NCBI GenBank assembly: GCA_014879875.1
Contig: JACSRF010000180.1
Location: 1-64,000 of the forward strand
Origin: Anaerolinea sp.
GTDB lineage: Bacteria > Chloroflexota > Anaerolineae > Promineifilales > Promineifilaceae
Direction of reading: 5' to 3'
DNA: 64,000 bases
Shown piece by piece: positions 1 to 9,362 of the stretch; within the stretch, counting starts at the first letter, position 1; each line of letters begins with the position of its first letter. The notes under the pieces were generated by a model. The model saw only the letters and a program-made list of their open reading frames with translations, was not told the origin of the DNA and did not search any database. The translations under genes and the position numbers were made by a program.

Positions 1-8
1 TCATTTTA

Positions 9-1085
9 TCACATTATGTCGAGCTGAGCCACTTTTGGGGCCGCTTGACCTTTTTTCGGTAGAGTCAATGTTGTGTCGATATTTCCACTTGGAAAGCCAT
101 CAAGTCCATAATGAACCAGTATGTTGCGAAAATCCGATTGTCCCCCAAGCAATTTTAAATCTCCGTCTCGTAACAACTCTTTAAGGTATTTTTTTGAGCG
201 TTCAGTAAGCACATTTTTAGGATAAAAATAATTCTGTAATTTCTTCAAACTAGACGCTAAATGATACAGCGTTATGAATTTGATTTTGAAAAGTGTTGGC
301 GGCGACCCCGAAATAGTGTGTTTTAAGATATGCTGAAAGTAATTCACAGTAACAAGAAAATACACTAACGTAAAGTTCAGGTCTTCAGTACCTGTACCGT
401 TAAAAACTGATCGAAAAAACTTAAATGATTTTTCATCTCGATACCCAAGCAATTCATCATCTATTCTATAATCAAAGAATTTTATACTAGCATTCTCCAT
501 TTCCACCCCAAACAAATCGCTCAATTTTCCAATATAACTACCCATTTCCTTGCTGAGAAAAAACATTGATTTACCTAAAGTTTCTGAAATTTCCTTGCTA
601 TTTGTGGGTAAATCTCCTTCTTCATACCCAACATTGAGCAAACCTACATGGGTTGAACCAAATAAATGACCGTTATAACCGAATAGACCTAAATCTTTTT
701 GTAACATCCTTTTTAGTGGGGACAAAAATCCTTTGTGTTTATGAATGTGCCATTCAGTATTGAATTCACTAATCCAAGCTAAAAGTTCGAACATCCCATC
801 GATTCGTTTCTTTGAATCATCAAAAAACTTCACCCGCATACGCGAACTCTTTATCACATTTCCATATTTTGGTGACAGTGAGCCTGCAACACTTGGGAAT
901 GTTCTTTGAACATAATTGAATGTTTCTTCAACATACAAGGAAACGTAGGGAAACAACCCGAAAATCAAAACATTTGATGAACTGTAAGAACTTAATTGAA
1001 GGATAAGTTCACGATAGAATTCTGTATCCTCCTTAATTGATAACAATTCAATTTTTTGGGATTTAGTTAATGAAGGAGTATCCAT
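9..1085 (-). CDS. hypothetical protein, likely integron-cassette type ORF (358 aa)
   Basis: Complete ORF on minus strand; start lies ~27 nt downstream (minus direction) of an attC-like site; no family recognised. Confidence 0.6.
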   Translation of the reverse strand: MDTPSLTKSQKIELLSIKEDTEFYRELILQLSSYSSSNVLIFGLFPYVSLYVEETFNYVQRTFPSVAGSLSPKYGNVIKSSRMRVKFFDDSKKRIDGMFELLAWISEFNTEWHIHKHKGFLSPLKRMLQKDLGLFGYNGHLFGSTHVGLLNVGYEEGDLPTNSKEISETLGKSMFFLSKEMGSYIGKLSDLFGVEMENASIKFFDYRIDDELLGYRDEKSFKFFRSVFNGTGTEDLNFTLVYFLVTVNYFQHILKHTISGSPPTLFKIKFITLYHLASSLKKLQNYFYPKNVLTERSKKYLKELLRDGDLKLLGGQSDFRNILVHYGLDGFPSGNIDTTLTLPKKGQAAPKVAQLDIM

Positions 1086-1111
1086 AGATTACTCTAAAAT
1101 AGTTTTAAGCC

Positions 1112-1214
1112 GCCCAACGCCCGGCATCACCCGCCGTGCATTCAACCAAACAACCACGGCGTCTTGCGGATGAAGGCTGCGCTATTCGCGGTCGAGTGCA
1201 TGCCGTTGTTAAGT
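1112..1214 (-). other. integron attC-like recombination site
   Basis: Minus strand: core ACTTAAC (RYYYAAC) ... GTTGGGC (GTTRRRY); arms GGCATGCAC / GTGATGCC pair with one extrahelical base; inner stem CGCCGTG/CACGGCG. Confidence 0.75.
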
Positions 1215-1243
1215 TGCGGCCAAGCCTAAAAGGAATTGCTGCG

Positions 1244-2056
1244 TTACCGCGATTCGTTCGAGGTGACACCAAGCATCCGATTAATGAGCCACTGTCCACC
1301 AGATGTCTGATCCAATGTAGAAAAAACCTTTTCGATAGAGTGATAAGTAATGCCCGCAGGACATTCCGCCGCAGACCTCGCGGGGCCAAAGAAATGAAGA
1401 ACTCGATTGTTCCGAGCAAATGACAGTAGCCTCGCAGCCTTTGTTCCAACGAGTCTCTCGGATACTGTCGTTTGGGCCAATAGCTCATGACCATCTGTGG
1501 TTAATCCTACGTGATCAATATCTTCAAAAGCCCTCCCACCGCTCCAAACGCATACGCATAAGCGGGTGGCAATCAGGTAATTTGTTACCAGCCACTCTAC
1601 ATCGAGATGATGAAGCGACCAAACATCGCGGGGCAAGGCGCTACCCTGCACCAACGCTGCAAGCCTACCCTTTGCCCGATTGCTACAACGTTGGACGGTA
1701 CACTGACGCGGAGCAAGATTGCCAAGAAAGCTTTCTGAAGAATCCACGATTTGAGCCTTGGCTAGCGGCAGGCACAGCAAACCTTTGACGCGCGTGAATT
1801 CCGCCCCAGCCTTAACATAACCAATAAGCCGATCAGATGGATTAAGTGTTGCTCCCTTGTAAGCGGCGATCACCGCAGCGCCATGCTGCCGCATCGTGTG
1901 AAACAAGGTTACGTCAGTGTAGCCGCGCCCGGTATATTCATTCGGATTTGGCCCTTTGCGCCCCCAGTCCAGCGCAATTAGCCGTCGGCGGAATAATTCA
2001 GCGACTTCTGCGGTATCGGCTAGGTTATGAGTAATCGTGACTTCGAGTAATTCCAT
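1244..2056 (-). CDS. hypothetical protein (270 aa), candidate gene cassette between two attC-like sites
   Basis: Longest ORF between attC-like sites, start 17 nt from the upstream site; overlapping + ORFs judged spurious. Confidence 0.55.
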   Translation of the reverse strand: MELLEVTITHNLADTAEVAELFRRRLIALDWGRKGPNPNEYTGRGYTDVTLFHTMRQHGAAVIAAYKGATLNPSDRLIGYVKAGAEFTRVKGLLCLPLAKAQIVDSSESFLGNLAPRQCTVQRCSNRAKGRLAALVQGSALPRDVWSLHHLDVEWLVTNYLIATRLCVCVWSGGRAFEDIDHVGLTTDGHELLAQTTVSERLVGTKAARLLSFARNNRVLHFFGPARSAAECPAGITYHSIEKVFSTLDQTSGGQWLINRMLGVTSNESR

Positions 2057-2072
2057 TTGCTTACGATATAGT

Positions 2073-2155
2073 GAGCAACGGCGCGGCGGATAAGCCGCGA
2101 GCCGCCCAGACCTGCGGTCTGGAAGCGGCTTGTCGGCTTCATCCGCTTGTTAGAC
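2073..2155 (-). other. integron attC-like recombination site
   Basis: Minus strand GTCTAACAAGCGGATGAAGCCGACAAGCCGC...GCGGCTTATCCGC...GTTGC; arms GCGGATgAAGCCG/CGGCTTATCCGC with one extrahelical base; nested stem GCCGC-CCAGACC/GGTCTGG-aa-GCGGC; very like the classical aadA-type attC. Confidence 0.8.
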
Positions 2156-2516
2156 CGCCTCGATCACAGCGAGCAAGGCCTGACAAGTGGACGCAGTCCG
2201 CCGCTGCGGGGCTGGCAAGACACCAAACCCATGACTTCTCTGGCAAAGCCAGAAACCCTTATGCTACAAAGCAGCGGTCGGCGTGCAAGCTATTGTTGAG
2301 CGGGTCTTTCCTTGTCCTTTGATGTTATCAGAATGTACCTCAGCAGCGGCAGCCGTTTGACTAAGCAATCTTCCAACACCCCGTGACTTGGAAAAAACTA
2401 TAATGTTAGTGTGCTGCACGTGTCCCTACAAATCATCCTAGTAGTCCAACAATGTTGTTTTGACGGATGAATACGAGAGGAGATATGCGCCAAAACTTGT
2501 TTGATAGACTACTAGC

Positions 2517-3608
2517 CTATGATCTAGTTTTGGGATCCACAATACGCCCACTGCCATGAGGAGGGGTGTCAATTTGTATAAAGGTCGATGGTAAATCGTA
2601 CAATGCAAGACCGGCCTGTAAAAATGCAATACTAGATTCAGATCCTTGGTTGTTATTCATACTATTACAGCCAAGCCCGTCATGACACCCGCCTGTCTCC
2701 GTGTCGTATAATGCAAGTTGCTCGCTGTTCTGTCCATGAAACCATTCCCATGCTAGATTTGCATAATTAAAGTATTCTTTTTTCTGAAAGATACGCCATG
2801 CTGTAGCACATACTTCAACTATTGTTGCCGCATCAATGGGTTGTTGATCATAACGTGCTTTTTGTGAGTTGCGATGAAACCACCCATTGCTTCCGATAGG
2901 AACAAGAACATTACCCTCAAAAACATGTGAAAGGAGAAAAGAAAGCGAACGTTCAGATGCTTCTAGTAACTGGCTATTACCAAGAAGTTGCCCAGCCAAC
3001 ATAAGTGACTGAGGCAAACGCCCATTATCATATGTAAGTTTATCCTCGAACCAATACCAATCAGTTTGTAATTCGCACTGAAGCTTTTCATATAAATTCT
3101 CAACAAGATATTTAAGAAGTCCGCGATTTCCTAGCGGATGATCTTGTTCTATAAGATTCACTAACCCTAATATTGTGTAAGCAAATCCACGCTGGTATTT
3201 CAAAGTCTCCGCTTGCGGAATTGCAAGACGTAGCATTTCTGTTGCTGCTCCAGCGGTAGCACGATGAATAGGATGAGTTGCAGCGTAGCCGAGTGCCCAA
3301 ACAGCACGTCCAAATGCGTCTTCACTTCCGCGTTCATCAAGCCAACGTCGATCGTAACTAAGTTCATTATGAAACCATCCGTCTGGTAGTTGTGACCACT
3401 GCAAAAAACTAAGGTATCTGTATGCAAGAATAGTAGCGTCCTCACGATCGACATTGTGATGGTAGTACTTAGATGCGACCAAGAGTGCCCGCGCATTATC
3501 ATCAAGGGTATAACCAAAGCACGGGTTGGGAACGCTATGGATTGCAAACTGTGAAATACCTGTATCATCAGTTAATCGGCGCAAATGCTTAAGAGAGGGT
3601 AATATCAA
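2517..3608 (-). CDS. glycoside-hydrolase-like (alpha/alpha toroid) protein of the type often found beside glycosyltransferases
   Basis: N-terminal LTDDTGISQFAIHSVPNPCFGYTLDDNARALLVA motif recalled from glycosyltransferase-associated proteins; 363 aa. Confidence 0.5.
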   Translation of the reverse strand: MILPSLKHLRRLTDDTGISQFAIHSVPNPCFGYTLDDNARALLVASKYYHHNVDREDATILAYRYLSFLQWSQLPDGWFHNELSYDRRWLDERGSEDAFGRAVWALGYAATHPIHRATAGAATEMLRLAIPQAETLKYQRGFAYTILGLVNLIEQDHPLGNRGLLKYLVENLYEKLQCELQTDWYWFEDKLTYDNGRLPQSLMLAGQLLGNSQLLEASERSLSFLLSHVFEGNVLVPIGSNGWFHRNSQKARYDQQPIDAATIVEVCATAWRIFQKKEYFNYANLAWEWFHGQNSEQLALYDTETGGCHDGLGCNSMNNNQGSESSIAFLQAGLALYDLPSTFIQIDTPPHGSGRIVDPKTRS

Positions 3609-3708
3609 TTCAGAGTCCCCTTCAGGCTATAAGTACCCAAGCAATTGTTTTTTGGTGTTCCTACACGAGGACAATACCTGATTACTTTTGCTCAGGTACT
3701 TATATGTG

Positions 3709-5004
3709 CTATTTTCTAAAATTCGCGCTTATTCGGGGGAAATATTTATCGAATAAGCTAGTAAAAATATTAATCTGGTCAATCAGCACTTCTTTATCAC
3801 GAATTGCATCTTGTTCATCATAATCTGTGGATTGATTTCTAAGGTTATTGATATGAAAGTCGTTTATTACATACAATTTCTGGTAAATGGTATTTAACCG
3901 GTCCATTAAAGGATGTGGTATATCAACTTCATTTTGATTTTTTCGAAAGATGTCCCAAGCATCAGTCCGCAGATAATTTAAGGTGGTGTATATATCTTCT
4001 AACCAGATTTTGTTAGTCTCCGCCTCGAAACGAAGCGCATATAGCAAATAATTGCTTTCATTTTCTTCTTCATCGTAATCTAATGAATCAAGAATAACTT
4101 GAAGCTTTGTGTCAAAAATATCTATAAGTTCTTGGAGCATCTCAGCAAGCTCATACTTATGAGTCTGAGCTACATCAGACTTATATTCGGGATCATGATT
4201 GCGACATTTTAACACATGACTATTAAGTTGATGTAGCCGATTGTACGACCTGATTACCTTATCAAAAATAACAAAAGGGAGATAGGCAATATTGCCACTT
4301 TTAACAAACTCAACATATCGAATGTCGCTTAGAAACCCCATTTTTGCAATAGGTTCATCGAGGATGTGCAGATTAGTTGCAATTTCAATTCGTAATGATT
4401 TAGCATAAGCAAACAGCTTTTCTTGATTAACGATTGGTTGGGCTGATTTTTTAGACTTTAGCGTAGGGGTCAAGTACTCCAGCATATTTGACCATTGGAT
4501 AGCATTGCAAGCAAGTTTGTACGCAAATTCAATTGACTTCCCTGCACCCAAAGCGTCATAGAAAGCAACGGAAAACTCAATGGCTGCGGTATCTCCTATG
4601 GCTTTCTTCATTCCTATCACGTAGGGTATATGTTCTGCCACTGCTTCAGCCTGAACTTCCGAATAGCAGGCGTTTAGAATCACACATTCTAGTTTATCGG
4701 CAAACAACTCGAAGAACTCCGCCAGCGTATCAGCATTTACAAGTTTTGCCTGCCCTGTTTCATCTTCAAATGCTATGCCCTCTTCACCAGAACCATGCCC
4801 ACAAAAGTGAACAATATTCGGCTTGAAATCCAACATGGCTCTGCGGACATCTACAGGGCGGGCTGCCCACTTCTGTTTCAGTATGAAATCATCACGTCTT
4901 TGCGCTCTCTCTAAACCGTTATCAATTTCTCGAACTTCTTGATCGAGACGAAGTAAGGGCGTATTTTTGGGATTTGCAGCTAAAACCAAAATTGTTTTAG
5001 TCAT
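3709..5004 (-). CDS. CHAT-domain (caspase-like) protein with uncharacterised C-terminal helical region
   Basis: IVHFCGHGSGEEGIAFED and ECVILNACYSEVQAEAVAEHIPYVIGM: catalytic His (HFCGHG) and Cys (LNACYS) motifs of CHAT proteases. Confidence 0.85.
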   Translation of the reverse strand: MTKTILVLAANPKNTPLLRLDQEVREIDNGLERAQRRDDFILKQKWAARPVDVRRAMLDFKPNIVHFCGHGSGEEGIAFEDETGQAKLVNADTLAEFFELFADKLECVILNACYSEVQAEAVAEHIPYVIGMKKAIGDTAAIEFSVAFYDALGAGKSIEFAYKLACNAIQWSNMLEYLTPTLKSKKSAQPIVNQEKLFAYAKSLRIEIATNLHILDEPIAKMGFLSDIRYVEFVKSGNIAYLPFVIFDKVIRSYNRLHQLNSHVLKCRNHDPEYKSDVAQTHKYELAEMLQELIDIFDTKLQVILDSLDYDEEENESNYLLYALRFEAETNKIWLEDIYTTLNYLRTDAWDIFRKNQNEVDIPHPLMDRLNTIYQKLYVINDFHINNLRNQSTDYDEQDAIRDKEVLIDQINIFTSLFDKYFPRISANFRK

Positions 5005-5188
5005 GCAATTTCTCTCCGTTTGTTGATCTAAACTATGAGGTGTTGGAAGCCGCCCAAAGGAAGGACGAGCTGCGAAGAAATATGGGTTTCACGCCCCACT
5101 TTAGCCATTTTTTCGACAGCTTCATCCGTAGCTGGGCCGCAAAATGGTCGGTTTTTAGGGTTTGCGCCCCACTTCGGCAACGTTTGCG

Positions 5189-5208
5189 GCCTAACTATTT
5201 AGTTAGGC
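5189..5208. repeat. hairpin GCCTAACT-ATTT-AGTTAGGC, possible degenerate attC core or terminator
   Basis: 8-bp perfect inverted repeat with 4-nt loop; half-sites match RYYYAAC/GTTRRRY. Confidence 0.5.
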
Positions 5209-5381
5209 TACCACCAACGGCCTAAACACCCATTTTAGGAATGATAGCTTGTACACTACTATAGCACCCCCCAACGGCCGTGTCACCTGTCAAATGTCAT
5301 ACGCAAGCGCCATCGCCTACACCACCCGGCCGAGCCGCTCCCCCGCCATAATCTGACTGTCAATGCCAGAGAACGGCCGTC

Positions 5382-5417
5382 TAGGAACCGCGTTCCTTCC
5401 GAGGAACGCGGTTCCTA
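5382..5417 (-). terminator. strong hairpin, likely terminator of the 5430-6695 gene
   Basis: TAGGAACCGCGTTCCT-TCCG-AGGAACGCGGTTCCTA, 16-bp perfect stem just past the minus-strand stop codon. Confidence 0.65.
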
Positions 5418-5429
5418 CTCTATCTCCAC

Positions 5430-6695
5430 TCAATGATGCAGCGCCCGCGCGGCCACAAAGGAAAGCCCCTTTTCTGTGAGCGCCCAGGCCGTGGCATTGG
5501 TCGCGTCTACTTTGTCCTGGAAGTTCTGCGCCAGGTGGTCCCAGTCACCGGCGGCAATCACCTCGCTCTTGTCGCGGAAATAGTCGAGGATGTCCGAGGG
5601 ATGCGGCCGTTGTTCATCAAGTTCTGGGTCGCCCCCTTCATGCTTGGCGGAGATATTCGCCACGTGATCGGCCAGCTGCACCAACTCGTCGCGCCGGTTA
5701 TACGGCTGGCGCACAATACTCTTAAACGTCTCCGTGATGTGATGCTCAAAGCGCACGACATCCTCAAAGCCCAACGCCTGGCGGAACTGCGCCGTGATCT
5801 CCATGCTCTCGTTGTTCACCGAATTGCTCCAGTTAAAGCCAATCAGCGGCGACGTGCCATCATCACGCGAAAACAGCTTGGCCCCCAGCAGCGTCCACAG
5901 CGCCGCATACGGGTTATCGTTGCCCATAAACACGGAGATCTTAAACTCAACGTCCACCCCCAGGCGGTGCAGCAAATACCCCAACAAGACCGTGCCTGGG
6001 TTGACATTGAGGACTTGCTGCACGCCGTAATGGGTGTAGTAATACAAAAATTCATCCAGCCATTTCAGCGCGTGCGTGTTCGGCTGGCCGACGCCGCCAA
6101 AATAGCCGGTAATCGTCGCCGGGCCGCCCAGGTGGATGTTAGAACCGTCCGTCCCTTTGGTGTCCAACGTCTCCACGTAGCTGGCGCCGATGATTTGCAT
6201 CGCCGCGGCCACGGCCACCAGGTCGCCATCCGCTTCCTGCTCTTTCATTTTGCGCACACGGATAAAACGGCCGGGCAGCAAAGTGCGGTTCTCAATGGCG
6301 CGGCGCACGGCCGTTATCAGCCAGGGGAAATATTGCAGCGAACTCACTTCCAGGGTCACGGCAAAATCATCGGCAAAGGTCATGGCGTCGGCGCGGTCGC
6401 CCAACACACGCCGCCGATAATCCGCCTCGCTGATGAACAGGCGGTCGTCCCTGGCTTGCATGAGCCATTGTAAATCGGGCAGATATTGGGGGCAGACGGT
6501 TTCAACTTGTTGTAACAATGTATCAAGCTGGCGCGCCGCCTGCGCCTTTTCGTTAATCTCTTCCGGCGTGCCATATTTAGCGACGACGGCCAAAAAATCA
6601 TCCACCACGCGCATGTCGGGGTGCAGCAGCAGCGCGTTGATGGCGTCTAAACGGTCGTTGGGGATCTTCAAGCGTTCACGCAGGTCAGTGGTCAT
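5430..6695 (-). CDS. conserved hypothetical protein (421 aa)
   Basis: Long intact ORF directly upstream-oriented with panB; family not recognised. Confidence 0.7.
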   Translation of the reverse strand: MTTDLRERLKIPNDRLDAINALLLHPDMRVVDDFLAVVAKYGTPEEINEKAQAARQLDTLLQQVETVCPQYLPDLQWLMQARDDRLFISEADYRRRVLGDRADAMTFADDFAVTLEVSSLQYFPWLITAVRRAIENRTLLPGRFIRVRKMKEQEADGDLVAVAAAMQIIGASYVETLDTKGTDGSNIHLGGPATITGYFGGVGQPNTHALKWLDEFLYYYTHYGVQQVLNVNPGTVLLGYLLHRLGVDVEFKISVFMGNDNPYAALWTLLGAKLFSRDDGTSPLIGFNWSNSVNNESMEITAQFRQALGFEDVVRFEHHITETFKSIVRQPYNRRDELVQLADHVANISAKHEGGDPELDEQRPHPSDILDYFRDKSEVIAAGDWDHLAQNFQDKVDATNATAWALTEKGLSFVAARALHH

Positions 6696-6753
6696 GGGAA
6701 ATGCTCCTTCGAAGATGTGGGCGAACTGGAAAGTTCGCCCTACAGATGTGGGT

Positions 6754-7608
6754 TTACCCTAACAACTTCAACAATTCAGCGTATTCTTCTTCTTTCATGC
6801 CAAAGTAGTTTTTCGGTTCGGGGAATTGCTTGCCCTGCACTTCGGCCACGTACTGCTGCAAACCGTTGAGAATGACTTCACCGGCGTTGCCATAGACCTT
6901 GGCCATGCGCGGGGTGAATTTGGGGTAGAGGCCAAACAGGTCATGGTAAATGAGCAGCTGCCCATGCGCATCCGGGCCGGAGCCGAGGCTCATGATGATG
7001 CAGTTTTCGGCGCGGTCGGTGATGATCTGGCACACGCGGTCGGGCACGAGTTCGAGCAGCACGCCAACGGCCCCCGCCTCCTCCAGGATTTTGGCGTCTT
7101 CGATGATCTTTTGCGCTTGCAAGGCAGACTTGCCTTGCAGCCGAAAGCCGCCGAGGGCGCTGGCGCTTTGCGGGGTCAATCCCAGGTGCCCAAAAGCAGG
7201 AATGCCGGCCGCGGAGATAGCGGCGATGCGTTCAGCCATTTCGCGCCCCCCTTCCAACTTGATGGCGTCACACCCCGCTTCGGCCATAAAGCGACCGGCA
7301 TTGAGCACGGCCGTTTCATTGCTCGGTTGGTAGCTCATGTACGGCATATCGCCAATCAAGAACACGTGCGGCGCGCCCCGACGCACGGCCTGGGTGTGGC
7401 GAATCATGTCATTCATCGTCACCGGCAGCGTGCTGTCATAGCCAAGCATCGTCATGCCCAGGCTGTCGCCTACCAGGATCATATCAATACCCGCCTGCTC
7501 CTGGAAGTAGGCGGTGGGATAGTCATAGCAGGTCAGCCAGGTGATGGGATCCCCTTTGGCTACTTTGTCAAAGAGAACGGGTAAGGTAACTTTCTTGCGC
7601 TCAGACAT
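6754..7608 (-). CDS. panB: 3-methyl-2-oxobutanoate hydroxymethyltransferase
   Basis: KVTLPVLFDKVAKGDPITWLTCYDYPTA...DMILVGDSLGMTMLGYDSTLPVTMNDM...MPYMSY...AIKLEGG; start moved to MSERKK at 7608. Confidence 0.95.
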   Translation of the reverse strand: MSERKKVTLPVLFDKVAKGDPITWLTCYDYPTAYFQEQAGIDMILVGDSLGMTMLGYDSTLPVTMNDMIRHTQAVRRGAPHVFLIGDMPYMSYQPSNETAVLNAGRFMAEAGCDAIKLEGGREMAERIAAISAAGIPAFGHLGLTPQSASALGGFRLQGKSALQAQKIIEDAKILEEAGAVGVLLELVPDRVCQIITDRAENCIIMSLGSGPDAHGQLLIYHDLFGLYPKFTPRMAKVYGNAGEVILNGLQQYVAEVQGKQFPEPKNYFGMKEEEYAELLKLLG

Positions 7609-7822
7609 TGGTTCAGCTCCTTGAGTGTAGGATAAAAAAGTGGGAAAAAGCTTTGTCAAAGAAACGATCTTTAACGCTATTAATAGCTTACGCCATCACC
7701 GGATAGAATACAAGATCGGAGTCTGGCGAAAATGAGTAACCGCAGGCCGTTTGCCCTTGTCTGCTGCTGGACGGCTGCTGTTCCCTTGCCTTTTCATGCC
7801 GGGTATTATATAACTCGCGCCC

Positions 7823-9310
7823 ATGATTGTCCTTTTTAATCCTCAATCTTCCGCTAATCGCAAGCCCGTGTTGCCCATGTCGCTGCTGGCCGTTGGCGCC
7901 GTGTTAGAAGGCCATTACGCCTACAGCATTGTGGATGGCAACCTGGAAGAAGATGCGTTGGCAACCCTAGACGGCCGTTTTCAAACCGCTTCCACCCCCC
8001 CCATCCTGGCCGTCACCGTCATGCCCGGCCCCCAATTAGAACAGGCCGCGCCGCTCTGCCGCGAACTCAAGCGACGGCATCCCCGCCTGACCGTTATTTG
8101 GGGCGGTTATTTTCCCACGCAGCATTGGGACGCCTGCCTGCGGGCGGATTATGTGGATTATGTGGCGCGGGGACACAGCGAATACGCCTTTTTACAGTTG
8201 TTGGATTGGCTAAACGGCCGTTCCCTCCCCCTCAATGGTCTGGGCGATATTCCGGGCCTGGCCTACCGGGACGCGACCGGCGCGCCGGTGACGAATCCCC
8301 TGGCCCCCATTCCCAATCCGCAAAAGCTGCCTCCCTGGAACTTCGACCCGGTGCCAGTGGAAAGGTACGTTCGCCCGACCTTTTTAGGATCGCGCACGTT
8401 GGGGTATCACTCCTCCTATGGCTGCCCCTTTTTTTGCAATTTTTGCGCGGTGGTGAACATGGTTAACGGCCGTTGGCGGCCACAATCGGCAGCGGCAGTG
8501 GCTCACATCACCCATGAATATCGCCGCCGCTGGGGGGTCAACGCCATTGAGTTCTACGACAACAACTTCTTTACCCAGGAGGCGCGAGTGGCTGAGTTTT
8601 GTGAGCGCATCATGGAGCTGGAAATGGCCTGGTGGGGTGAGGGGCGCATTGACACCCTGATGCAGTACAGCGACCGCACCTGGGCTTTGCTGCGCGACGC
8701 AGGCCTGAAGATGGTCTTTTTGGGCGCGGAATCCGGTTCGATGGCGACGTTGCAGCGCATGGACAAAGGGGGCAAAATGAGTCCCGACAAGACGTTGGCT
8801 ATCGTCGCTAAAATGAAAAGCTATGGCATTGTCCCGGAACTCTCCTTTGTGATGGGCAACCCGCCAGAGCCAGAAAAAGACGCTCAGGAAACGATGGCCT
8901 TTATCCGCCAGGTGAAGCGGATCAATCCGGTAGCGGAGATCATCATGTATTTGTACACGCCGGTGCCGCTGGCCGGCGACCTGTACGACGAGGCGCAGGC
9001 TGAGGGTTTTGCTTTTCCGCAAACACTGGAGGAGTGGGTCAATCCAGAATGGCTCAATTTTTCGCAGCGCCGCAGCGTGACAATGCCCTGGGTAAAACGG
9101 CCGTTGCGCCAACAACTCTACGACTTCGAGCGGGTCTTAAACGCTTATTATCCCACCGCCACCGATACACGGCTGACCGGAACACGACGCAAGCTGCTGC
9201 GACTGGCGTCCTCCTGGCGCTACCACAGCCAACTCTACCGCGCCCCCCTCGAACTCCGCCTCTTAAACCGCCTCATTGCTTATCAACGCCCCGAAACCTC
9301 CGGCTTTTAA
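7823..9310 (+). CDS. B12-binding-type radical SAM protein
   Basis: N-terminal B12-binding-like region; YGCPFFCNFCAV (CxxxCxxC) and FLGAESGS motifs. Confidence 0.9.
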   Translation: MIVLFNPQSSANRKPVLPMSLLAVGAVLEGHYAYSIVDGNLEEDALATLDGRFQTASTPPILAVTVMPGPQLEQAAPLCRELKRRHPRLTVIWGGYFPTQHWDACLRADYVDYVARGHSEYAFLQLLDWLNGRSLPLNGLGDIPGLAYRDATGAPVTNPLAPIPNPQKLPPWNFDPVPVERYVRPTFLGSRTLGYHSSYGCPFFCNFCAVVNMVNGRWRPQSAAAVAHITHEYRRRWGVNAIEFYDNNFFTQEARVAEFCERIMELEMAWWGEGRIDTLMQYSDRTWALLRDAGLKMVFLGAESGSMATLQRMDKGGKMSPDKTLAIVAKMKSYGIVPELSFVMGNPPEPEKDAQETMAFIRQVKRINPVAEIIMYLYTPVPLAGDLYDEAQAEGFAFPQTLEEWVNPEWLNFSQRRSVTMPWVKRPLRQQLYDFERVLNAYYPTATDTRLTGTRRKLLRLASSWRYHSQLYRAPLELRLLNRLIAYQRPETSGF

Positions 9311-9362
9311 GAAGCTAAAACAACCTGCGCCCATCGGCGAAATCTGTGGATAAAACGATCCC

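Noticed and set aside
1105-1494. Small overlapping ORFs (1105-1494 -, 1136-1423 +, 1420-1788 +)
   Set aside because: Overlap the attC-like site or the longer cassette ORF in other frames; no independent support
2236-2254. Small hairpin CTGGC-AAA-GCCAG
   Set aside because: Short stem, no clear gene end; not separable from chance
3628-3704. Inverted pair TATAAGTACC...GGTACTTATA
   Set aside because: 57-nt loop and no attC core sites; too weak to call a terminator or recombination site
5433-6473. 346-aa plus-strand ORF
   Set aside because: Antisense shadow of the 5430-6695 minus gene; low-complexity, no recognisable motif
6826-7584. 252-aa plus-strand ORF
   Set aside because: Antisense shadow of panB
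5000-7700. Integron integrase next to attC-like sites
   Set aside because: Neighbouring proteins are an unknown 421-aa protein and PanB; no tyrosine recombinase motif found anywhere in the window
8384-9115. 243-aa minus-strand ORF
   Set aside because: Antisense to a clear radical SAM gene
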